Shown: positions 1 through 6,443 of the stretch, in pieces | Layout: the number at the start of each line of letters is the position of its first letter | How positions within the stretch are numbered: position 1 is the first letter of the stretch | DNA from: Gammaproteobacteria bacterium | GTDB taxonomy: Bacteria > Pseudomonadota > Gammaproteobacteria > Arenicellales > Poriferihabitantaceae | Assembly (NCBI GenBank): GCA_009839585.1 | Contig: VXPI01000087.1 | Span: 1 to 6,443, forward strand | Length of the DNA: 6,443 nucleotides | Reading direction: 5' to 3' | The notes under the pieces: generated by a model | What the model was told of the DNA's origin: nothing | The model's input: only the letters and a program-made list of their open reading frames with translations | Databases searched by the model: none | Made by a program: the position numbers and the translations under genes

Positions 1-708
1 GTGTGGTGATAGATGCCAGCTCGATTCCGCCTTGCCAAGCAATAATAGCGTTGTTCGTGTAATTTTGTTGTTTCGGGTAAGACGTGCCCGTTCCAGAAAG
101 GTGTTTGTCGGCCACTCCATGACTTGTTGCATATCAATACGATTAGCATACTTTTCAGCGAAGAATTGGCGCGCTTTGCGCAAGGCAGCCTCATCCAGAT
201 CCTCAAGCGTTGCTTCGGCAACTATTTGCGCAGTCCAGTCTTGCGGAAGAGTCTGCCTGCGAATTTTGTCAAGTTTTTCCAGGCCCAAGGGAACAAGGCT
301 CTCGCCGGCACGAGCAAAATAATGGCCTTTCCATGCTATGGGAATGCCATGCGGCGCTGCCGGAATCTCAAACAGCAAAACACGTCCGCCCTCTTCATTC
401 AGACAATGGATGTTGGTGAAAGTAATGCTCGGTTCTGCGTCCTGCGATATCTGGATTTTCAAGCGATGCAGATGTTCCGGGTCAAGTCGGTAATCCGTAC
501 CGGCTATTTTACGTGATCTATCATTTACCCCGAAAACAAGCCATGCATTCTCCATGTTCCGCAGGTTTGCCTCATTTGCCAGGGCCGAAAAATATTTTCC
601 AATCCTGGATGTAGGATAATCCTTTCCAGCCTGTTTAAACTCCACCGCTTCATTTTCCCAAGAGGCTATCAAACCATCAAGCAGAGATTTCAAATCACTC
701 TTGAGCAT
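1..708 (-). CDS. AlbA_2 (divergent AAA_4/Schlafen-related) domain protein, C-terminus cut by window edge
   Basis: The first 236 codons are open from an ATG at 708-706 to the window edge; no stop is reached, so the C-terminus is missing. Residues 18-63 carry the AlbA_2 signature: ENEAVEFK (18-25), then KYFSALANEA (38-47) and WLVFGVND (56-63). It continues with VLLFEIPAAPHGIPIAW (110-126) and YFARAGESLVPLG (130-142). LTRNNKITRTTLLLLGK (210-226) matches the winged-helix-like step that follows the domain in COG2865 proteins. These proteins are usually about 400-600 residues, often annotated as ATP-binding, RNA-binding-domain or RecG-like regulators, and are related to the Schlafen fold; few have a tested function. 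The start is well bounded: an in-frame TAG lies directly before the ATG, and later starts would cut into the EFK motif. No good Shine-Dalgarno is visible. It follows the helicase gene on the same strand after 171 bp, so it may be the third gene of the operon or have its own promoter. Family call firm; role unknown. Confidence 0.88.
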   Translation of the reverse strand, partial: MLKSDLKSLLDGLIASWENEAVEFKQAGKDYPTSRIGKYFSALANEANLRNMENAWLVFGVNDRSRKIAGTDYRLDPEHLHRLKIQISQDAEPSITFTNIHCLNEEGGRVLLFEIPAAPHGIPIAWKGHYFARAGESLVPLGLEKLDKIRRQTLPQDWTAQIVAEATLEDLDEAALRKARQFFAEKYANRIDMQQVMEWPTNTFLERARLTRNNKITRTTLLLLGKAESSWHLSPH

Positions 709-879
709 CTACAAGGTCGCATCAATTTGAGTAGAATGTGATATGGACAGTACTTTTTGATTCACAAATAAATGAACTATACCAATTACCGTAACTGGAG
801 GACTGCATGCCATTTGATCAACTGCATCAGAATCTGGTTTGAATGAATCGTCCTTGAAAGCAACAAATGGTTGTACGCA
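709..879 (-). other. Spacer between helicase and AlbA_2 genes, open in the helicase frame
   Basis: These 171 bp hold no convincing gene, hairpin plus T-run terminator or repeat. Read on the minus strand in the helicase frame, the stretch has 56 sense codons after the helicase TAA and then a TAG that abuts the ATG of the next gene. The only usual start codon in the 5' part of that frame is an ATG at 813-811, which would give a 34-residue peptide. It lacks a Shine-Dalgarno, so I do not call it a gene. A very weak sigma-70-like pair for the AlbA_2 gene is TTGTGA (767-762) and TATCAC (743-738) with 18 bp between them, each matching 4 of 6 consensus bases; this could be chance. Without a terminator, read-through transcription from the helicase gene is the simplest reading. 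Confidence 0.5.
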
Positions 880-3800
880 TTAGGGTAGTCGGGACAGAAT
901 CTCGAAAGCTCGAATTCGGTTTAGCTGCAAATGCGCGAACTGGTTTCTATAACTGCGAAGGCATCCATAACAGCTTGAGTCACAACCGCAGTCCCCTTGA
1001 ACCCTTTGTCTGGCCATACTCAGAACTTTGGTGAATACAGATTCCAATTCCAGCTGCTCGACTAGGCCTGCCCCGCCCGGAACATTGTCATAAAGCACCA
1101 CCGCCGATTCATTGTTTCGCCCCTCATTCGTTATCGTAACATTCAGATCGTTATCCGGCACTTCCAGTGTCCTCGCAACACCCATGAGCAAGGCATAACC
1201 GATCGAATAGGCATCCCAATTGTCATCCAAACCTGTGAACTGCAGGCGCACCACCGAGGTTGATAATTCATGTCCAAGGGAAAACCGCCCGAGCGAATGC
1301 TTGCACTCCCAGCCCGATGGCGTCTTATGCGTTGCCTCAGGTTCCGTCAAATGCGTACCGCAACCTTCACAAATGTAAAAGCCCCGGCGATTCCTGCCCT
1401 CGCATAAAATCACTAGTTCTCCTGGAACTGCTTTGGTTATCTGAACGCCGTGAAAATTCAACACATCCGGTTGCTTATCGAATCCCGCAAAGAATGGGCG
1501 GGTGGTGTACAGACGTTTTGATCTTCCCTGAGGTTCCCTAGGCTTTTCAAACCCAGAAGTTAAAAATCCGAACTTCGGTATGAGATATTTTCTTGATCTG
1601 TGTTGACCATCAGGGAGATCATTCCATTTCTGAAAGTCAAGCGCACCGCCTTTCGTATCTAGGCTGTAAAATTTTTGAGGCAGAGCCAGACCTTTAATTA
1701 CCTTTATACCATACGATGCCCACTCTTTTTTGTCGGCAATCACCTTGCAGCCGGGAGCATATTCTGCTATGGCTTGAGACAGGTCACGTTGGAGTTGAAC
1801 CTTGGGGGGCTGACCGGTTTGTGTGCGAACCTCCAGTTCAACCACATCCACCGGAAAACCATACTTTGGAATAACCGCTTTTCTAGACAGGAAGTCGAGT
1901 GTTTTTTCTCCGACAATTGTCCTTATCCGTCGTTTCAGTCTGTCGGCTAATATATAGTCCTTTGCCTTGGCTGCCTCGTCTTCAAGCAGTTTCATTTCAA
2001 GATAATCTGCGCGGACCTCCGACTCTACTTCAGACAAGCGACTGCCGACTCCTGCCACATGCTCAATCCAGGCATGACAGTCAAGCCCAAGAGAATTATG
2101 CAGACTCTCAGGTACAATCCGGCACAAGGAATCCTTTATATCAGAATTAGTCATGCAGAAATGAAGAAGATCATTGGCAGCTTGAGGCGCGTTCCAGTCA
2201 GCAACAAAATTTTCGACCGTTGTAAATCTCTGTCCATGCTCCTTGAAAAAACACGCCATTGCCACCGCAACCATGTGGCGTTTGACGATTTTCTGGTTTG
2301 TCATGTTTAGGCGAGGGGGATTTATCTTCCCATGGATAACCCGACCTTCAGGATCGGCATAATGATAGAGGTCGTGCGGATTCCGTCTGCAATATGTTAA
2401 TACGAGACCGGCAGTATCCCGGCGGCCGGCCCGGCCGGCCCGCTGAGTGTAATTGAATGATTCAGGAGGCACATTTCTAAGAAATACCGATTCCAGATCT
2501 CCAAGATCAACGCCTACCTCAAATGTTGTGGAGGAACTGAGCAGATGAATTTTTCCATTCTTGAATTCTTCTTGCCGCGTACGCGCAGTGTCTGAATTAA
2601 TTTGCGCAGTATGCTCTTTGGCTATTAATTCAGGTGGCAACTTGCTACTTTCATATAAAGTCCGATAATGGTTGTTTTCCAGCTTCAATGGATCAATCGT
2701 TGTTAATTTGCCGGTACATTGATTCCGTGGACAGACTTCTCTGAGGTTATAGTTGCTCAAGGATGCACAAGTGTCACATTGCCAAATGTCAGAATTTACG
2801 GGCTTGATTCGCAACCATCGGCAACTCAGGCGAAATGCTCCATTTTGCTCTGATGGCAGTAGCAATGGTTCATCCGCATAATCCATATCCATGAACGAAT
2901 TCCAGATATCTTCCATGAGTTTCCCAGCCGTGGCTGTTCTATCCGATTCGGACATTCCGCTACTGTCAAGCAAGCGAGTAAGAAAGTGTTTAACGAGTGC
3001 GGATTGCGAGGCACCCCATTGTTTTACACCATGTTTTCGACCGGGCGGTGCAGTCGCATATGCTTGTCGAGGCCAGGGAGAAACGCTATCCCATGTGGGT
3101 ACTCCTTTGCAGTCTGGGAGGCTCATTGCCCGCTGTGAACGCATCTCATCCAGCAAAAAAGCAACAAGATCTCGTGACTGATTTTCAGTTAGGTTCCATG
3201 GCTGCTGAGATAGAGAAGCAGGAAGGAGCAAGTTTTTGGGCAGTATCACAAACCATTTCACCAAACCTACTCCAGCCAAAGACAGCCTCTTTTCATCGGT
3301 AATTGCTTCCCGCAAAATAACCGTCAACACGGATCGGTTTTTTTGCTCTATAGTATCGGTCTCGCCGAAGAGTCCAGCCTGCTCCCAATGCCTGATCATT
3401 CGAGTCTGCAAGTCATCAATTGAAAGCCCTTCATCATCGACAGTTACTGACATCATGGCTTTGAGCATCAAGTTACGATCGCGGATTTTCACATATGAAT
3501 TTTCTGCATACCAAGCAAAGAAAGCTGCTTCCTGGCGGCTGTCGGCAAAAGCAAGAACTTTACGCCTGTCATCAGGAAGCAATTCATGAAGAGCAGTTGC
3601 AATCACGGAATTCGGGCCATCCGAGCCATACACGATTTCCTGAACAGGATCACCCACCCCACCGCGCCTGTAACCGCAGACTTCACACTTTTTCAGTCGA
3701 TCTGGGTTGTTTGGATGAGATTCGCATTTTTTGACACGGGTTAGCGCTTCACATTCACACCCCGGTTCGGAATCCGAGATTTGGCCACAACGCCGACATA

Positions 3801-5094
3801 AATATTCTTCCCCTGTCTCAATTGGCAGATAGTAGTCGACTCCGAAATCAGGTTGACTCGGGTCCCGCATGCCTTCCTTCAGTTTGCCGTCCTTGTTCTT
3901 GCCGACATAGTAATGCTGTCCACACTCGCGGCAAAGAGCGATCTCTATCGGTTCGCCATTGTCCTCGTTTTCTGAACGACCCTTACGGTTAAGTACAACA
4001 CAGTCCTTGCCATTTTTGTGAATCAGAAAAGCCCCTTCGAGTGCCCGAAGAAAAGCATGGTAGCGACGAGACGAATTTTCCTGTTTTTGTTCGAATTGAC
4101 CAAACACAATTCCCGCAGAATTAAACGGTTCGTCAAACAGCTGTTCCGCAAATTCCGCAACTATTTTCTTGTCCTGGTCCCCACTTGCATCTGAAATGGT
4201 TGCACTCGTTGCAATGCAATTGAAAGAGCCTGATCTACCGCCAACACGCAACCGTTGCTTGAGACGCCTTATCAACATTCCCATTTCCATACCTTTTGCA
4301 CCACGATACTGGTGCGCTTCATCTAGCACGAGGAACCGCCAATGCTTTCCTCGTCCATCATCGAACAGGGGGCTGTCTTCAGGGCGGATCAGTAAATATT
4401 CAAGCATGGAATAGTTTGTCAACAATATATGTGGCGGAGATTTGCGCATTTCCTTTCGATATACGAGTTCGCCGGGTTGCCGATTTTGTTGCCAAGCAGA
4501 AGCATTGCGCCAACTATCTTGGCTATCCTTTGGTGTCTGTCCAATATATTGTCCAAAACTTGGTTTGAAGTCAGATCCAGATTGATGCAGATGCCCGCAA
4601 ATCTCACCGATACGCTCACGCTGATCATTTGCGAGAGCATTCATGGGGTACAGGATTAATGCACGGACTCCAGGCTCTTCCAGTTCACCTGAGAGATATT
4701 GGCGATAGAGTTCAAAAAATAACGGATATAGAAAACTCTCAGTTTTTCCACTTGCCGTCCCAGTTGCAACCACAGTATTTGAACCATCAATATAGGAAAT
4801 TCGTATAGAGGTCTCCTGATGCGTATGCAGTTTCCCATTTATCAATGCGGGTAGCAATTCATCAACACGTTCTGAAAAACACTCGCGAGCCAGTGCATGG
4901 GCATGTGTTCCTTTCGTGAATTCTCCGTCTGGTTCTTGATAGGGTCCCTTTAGTAAACTTCCTTCCTCACGTAGTGCTTCTTCAAAAGACTTCCTTAAAT
5001 CTTGATCAGCAAAGTAGAACGATGTTTTCAAGTAGTTTTCATATCGTTGGCGGATTTTTTCCGGCCAGCTTTCTATACTGTGCTCATCAGTCAT
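880..5094 (-). CDS. SF2 DEAH-box helicase with C-terminal DUF1998/MZB zinc module (MrfA/YprA-like, COG1205)
   Basis: Complete 1404-residue protein, predicted to be a cytoplasmic ATP-driven nucleic-acid translocase or helicase. RecA-like domain 1: Q-motif-like THQETSI (91-97), Walker A TGTASGKT (111-118), motif Ia LILYPMNALANDQ (146-158), Ib TNYSMLEYLL (226-235), DEAH (258-261) and SAT (297-299). Domain 2: motif IV VLAFADSRQEAA (513-524), motif V STTFEVGVDLGDLES (855-869) and motif VI QRAGRAGRR (884-892) with arginine fingers. All catalytic motifs look intact. Cysteine pairs occur at 388/391, 433/436, 470/473, 773/776 with 788/793, and 1242/1245. The C-terminus has YDNVPGGAG (1335-1343) and Cys1369, 1371, 1375 and 1378 followed by LRSYRNQ, the DUF1998/MZB zinc signature. 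VIPKYGFPVDVVEL (1074-1087) also recurs in such helicases as I recall them. MrfA acts in DNA repair; DISARM DrmB and Druantia DruE are phage-defence DUF1998 proteins. DruE is markedly longer, and I cannot assign this protein to a named system. The start overlaps the previous stop (ATGA). Helicase call firm; defence role inferred. Confidence 0.96.
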   Translation of the reverse strand: MTDEHSIESWPEKIRQRYENYLKTSFYFADQDLRKSFEEALREEGSLLKGPYQEPDGEFTKGTHAHALARECFSERVDELLPALINGKLHTHQETSIRISYIDGSNTVVATGTASGKTESFLYPLFFELYRQYLSGELEEPGVRALILYPMNALANDQRERIGEICGHLHQSGSDFKPSFGQYIGQTPKDSQDSWRNASAWQQNRQPGELVYRKEMRKSPPHILLTNYSMLEYLLIRPEDSPLFDDGRGKHWRFLVLDEAHQYRGAKGMEMGMLIRRLKQRLRVGGRSGSFNCIATSATISDASGDQDKKIVAEFAEQLFDEPFNSAGIVFGQFEQKQENSSRRYHAFLRALEGAFLIHKNGKDCVVLNRKGRSENEDNGEPIEIALCRECGQHYYVGKNKDGKLKEGMRDPSQPDFGVDYYLPIETGEEYLCRRCGQISDSEPGCECEALTRVKKCESHPNNPDRLKKCEVCGYRRGGVGDPVQEIVYGSDGPNSVIATALHELLPDDRRKVLAFADSRQEAAFFAWYAENSYVKIRDRNLMLKAMMSVTVDDEGLSIDDLQTRMIRHWEQAGLFGETDTIEQKNRSVLTVILREAITDEKRLSLAGVGLVKWFVILPKNLLLPASLSQQPWNLTENQSRDLVAFLLDEMRSQRAMSLPDCKGVPTWDSVSPWPRQAYATAPPGRKHGVKQWGASQSALVKHFLTRLLDSSGMSESDRTATAGKLMEDIWNSFMDMDYADEPLLLPSEQNGAFRLSCRWLRIKPVNSDIWQCDTCASLSNYNLREVCPRNQCTGKLTTIDPLKLENNHYRTLYESSKLPPELIAKEHTAQINSDTARTRQEEFKNGKIHLLSSSTTFEVGVDLGDLESVFLRNVPPESFNYTQRAGRAGRRDTAGLVLTYCRRNPHDLYHYADPEGRVIHGKINPPRLNMTNQKIVKRHMVAVAMACFFKEHGQRFTTVENFVADWNAPQAANDLLHFCMTNSDIKDSLCRIVPESLHNSLGLDCHAWIEHVAGVGSRLSEVESEVRADYLEMKLLEDEAAKAKDYILADRLKRRIRTIVGEKTLDFLSRKAVIPKYGFPVDVVELEVRTQTGQPPKVQLQRDLSQAIAEYAPGCKVIADKKEWASYGIKVIKGLALPQKFYSLDTKGGALDFQKWNDLPDGQHRSRKYLIPKFGFLTSGFEKPREPQGRSKRLYTTRPFFAGFDKQPDVLNFHGVQITKAVPGELVILCEGRNRRGFYICEGCGTHLTEPEATHKTPSGWECKHSLGRFSLGHELSTSVVRLQFTGLDDNWDAYSIGYALLMGVARTLEVPDNDLNVTITNEGRNNESAVVLYDNVPGGAGLVEQLELESVFTKVLSMARQRVQGDCGCDSSCYGCLRSYRNQFAHLQLNRIRAFEILSRLP

Positions 5095-5108
5095 TTAAGG
5101 ATGTCCCT
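5091..5108 (-). promoter_or_regulatory. Ribosome binding site and ATGA stop/start overlap of the helicase gene
   Basis: The upstream gene ends in TGA at 5093-5091, inside the helicase start ATG at 5094-5092, giving the classic ATGA overlap. On the minus strand AGGGA (5108-5104) lies 9 bases before the ATG and is a plausible Shine-Dalgarno. The overlap and ribosome site support this ATG as the true start. They also imply coupled translation, so the two proteins are probably made together, as is common for subunits of one complex. Confidence 0.75.
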
Positions 5109-6443
5109 AAGTAGATCTATATTTCTCTGGTGTGCGGTATGTCGGCGTTTGTCCAAGGTTATTTGATAGACTACTGTCTGTTCAACTGTCATCCCTGCGC
5201 TGTCCAACTCGGTTTGACTGAATCCCTTGCCGGTTCTCCATCCTCCACGGCCAATAATGAAGGCTATCGCAGTTTTTTTGCAGTCAGATTTCACATAAAC
5301 AGTGATGCTACGCTCCACGTCCTGACCATCAGCGTTGGACAGGAACAGCTTGTACTGTGTTGTCTTGTTTGGTTGAACAACACAGGTGCCATGGCTATCA
5401 ACCTTGCCGATTGGGGGTTCAATGCGAATATCGTTGTTCTCTGAATTTTTCGTGACCCAGGATAAAGAGGTACTGTCTCCGACACCAATCGTTGATGGTT
5501 CAGCAGAAAACGACACAATCATTGGAACGGGGTCGGCTAAAATCTTTACCAGAGTCAGTATTTTGCCGGTTAGTTCGATGTTGAAATGAACATCCTCATA
5601 AAGAGTCTTCCTGATTTGTTGATAATCAGCAAAATGCTTCAATGGAATGGCTATGCAGTTTTCATCTGCCTTTCTGGTGTAGGGCCGAGACACATCACTA
5701 TCAAACCCTGCCTTGCAGGTCTTGAATTTAGACTTGATCAGCAAAGTTCCGTTTGAACGCGCCTTGTATCGAAAGTCCTGTCGAGTCAATTCAATCGAGG
5801 TGTCGTTCCAATTGTTTTGCGCAAAACCTTTGAGCTTCAGCATCCACCAGAACCGAGGAAGATTTAACTCAACCTTGATGTTCTTGCCATCAGTTGTTAT
5901 CAGTTCATATACTTGGTGATCTGCGTCTGCATTGCTTGGTATCTTGAAAATGCCAGGCTGACTTTGCGAGAGAGTACCCCGATTATTTTGAAGAATGTTG
6001 GAAAGCACCTTGTTGTTGGATGCCATGAAGCGTATCTCTGTATTTTCATACCCGCCCAATGCTGGTAAGAGCATAGTATGTTCCGTATATTCCATGTCGT
6101 TGATCAGAATCTGATTTAGATTACGCAGATATCGAAATTCGACACTGTCAAGCATCTTTGTATCAGAATCGTAAATCCTGAGATAGAAGATCCCTTCTCG
6201 ACCTTTCAGAACATCAGGCAATGACTTGCTATGAGGATCAAAGTTCTCGCTCCAGCCATTATCAACTCCTTCTCCAACACGCACCCATTTTATTTCTGGC
6301 AAAGTTTCGAGTTCTGTAGCATGACCCACAAAAAGATCGCCTCTATCAGAATCATCAAAGACTCGTTGTCCATTTAGCGTGATACCTGAAGAAACACGGA
6401 AGCTGAATTCCTCGAAACCGCAATTTCCCTCATCGGGCAACCC
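5091..6443 (-). CDS. Large beta-rich protein with Ig-like domain and C-terminal L13e-like tail, N-terminus cut by window edge
   Basis: The last 450 residues of a longer protein are visible. The frame is still open at the right edge; a TTG at 6440 is in frame, but nothing marks it as the start. Numbering from the edge Gly as residue 1: residues 1-300 are rich in predicted beta strands with no enzymatic motif I recognise, including WWMLKLKGF (199-207). Residues about 305-386 read as an Ig-like domain: FSAEPSTIGVGDSTSLSW, a middle IEPPIGKV, then VVQPNKTTQYKLFLSNADG and a final SITVYV strand. Residues about 397-450 resemble ribosomal protein L13e: GKGFSQTELDSAGMT, then ITLDKRRHTAHQRNIDLL. No catalytic residues or membrane segment are seen in this part; a signal peptide cannot be judged. 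Coupling to the helicase suggests a partner or targeting subunit that may contact nucleic acid through the basic tail. I do not recognise the whole protein; function unknown. Confidence 0.85.
   Translation of the reverse strand, partial: GLPDEGNCGFEEFSFRVSSGITLNGQRVFDDSDRGDLFVGHATELETLPEIKWVRVGEGVDNGWSENFDPHSKSLPDVLKGREGIFYLRIYDSDTKMLDSVEFRYLRNLNQILINDMEYTEHTMLLPALGGYENTEIRFMASNNKVLSNILQNNRGTLSQSQPGIFKIPSNADADHQVYELITTDGKNIKVELNLPRFWWMLKLKGFAQNNWNDTSIELTRQDFRYKARSNGTLLIKSKFKTCKAGFDSDVSRPYTRKADENCIAIPLKHFADYQQIRKTLYEDVHFNIELTGKILTLVKILADPVPMIVSFSAEPSTIGVGDSTSLSWVTKNSENNDIRIEPPIGKVDSHGTCVVQPNKTTQYKLFLSNADGQDVERSITVYVKSDCKKTAIAFIIGRGGWRTGKGFSQTELDSAGMTVEQTVVYQITLDKRRHTAHQRNIDLLRDILK

Noticed and set aside
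32..516. Plus-strand open frames of 69-130 codons near the left end
   Set aside because: They lie opposite the AlbA_2 gene, whose minus-strand translation has clear family motifs. The plus-strand translations show no recognisable motif or ribosome site.
738..767. Inverted TGTGA/TCACA pair before the AlbA_2 gene as a possible CRP operator
   Set aside because: The half-sites are about 20 bases apart instead of the 6 expected for a CRP site, so this is probably chance.
2421..2440. G+C-rich tandem palindromes (GGCCGGCC at 2424-2431 and 2433-2440)
   Set aside because: They fall on the codons for the repeated Arg-Ala-Gly of motif VI (QRAGRAGRR), so protein sequence explains the pattern.
1260..4659. 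Many plus-strand and a few minus-strand open frames of 60-117 codons within the helicase gene
   Set aside because: All are shadows of one continuous 1404-codon reading frame whose helicase and DUF1998 motifs span the entire region. None has a domain signature of its own.
880..5094. Naming the helicase as Druantia DruE, DISARM DrmA/DrmB or a Dpd helicase
   Set aside because: It shares the DUF1998 module or helicase core with these families, but length and neighbours do not fit: DruE is much longer, and no DISARM methyltransferase or PLD gene and no dpd gene is visible.
6438..6440. In-frame TTG near the right edge as the start of the Ig/L13e-like protein
   Set aside because: The preceding codon is open, no ribosome site can be seen in the three remaining bases, and the translation begins in mid-domain style without an N-terminal signature. 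The gene almost certainly extends outside the window.
1..6443. CRISPR arrays, tRNA or rRNA genes, insertion sequences, attachment sites
   Set aside because: No spaced direct repeats, cloverleaf-like segment, transposase motif or terminal inverted repeat was noticed on reading either strand; coding sequence fills all but 171 bp.

Overview
The window (about 6.4 kb, moderate G+C, roughly mid-40s percent by eye) is a densely packed bacterial accessory region. Everything I can support lies on the minus strand, so the window reads from right to left. Nothing in it identifies the host. Codon usage, gene style and spacing fit a mesophilic Gram-negative bacterium such as a proteobacterium, but that is a weak inference.

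Layout in transcription order: (1) 6443-5091, the 3' part of a large beta-rich protein whose start lies outside the window. It has an Ig-like domain near its end and a short C-terminal tail resembling ribosomal protein L13e (eL13). (2) 5094-880, a complete 1404-residue SF2 DEAH-box helicase of the MrfA/YprA-like (COG1205) type, with several cysteine clusters and a C-terminal DUF1998/MZB module. It overlaps gene 1 by an ATGA, so the two are probably translationally coupled. (3) A 171-bp spacer (879-709) with no clear terminator, which is open in the helicase frame from end to end. (4) 708-1, the N-terminal 236 codons of an AlbA_2 (divergent AAA_4, Schlafen-related) protein that runs off the left edge. 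The other open frames on either strand are shadows of these genes.

How they may work together: a DUF1998 helicase coupled to a large partner without enzymatic motifs, followed by an AlbA_2 protein, resembles the make-up of mobile anti-phage or genome-conflict cassettes. Druantia type III (DruH-DruE) and DISARM also build on DUF1998 proteins. The partner's Ig-like plus L13e-like architecture matches none of the named systems I know, so this is a candidate undescribed helicase-based system. That role is inference; the domain calls come from motifs visible in the translations. Both outer genes are cut by the window, so the full gene set is unknown.
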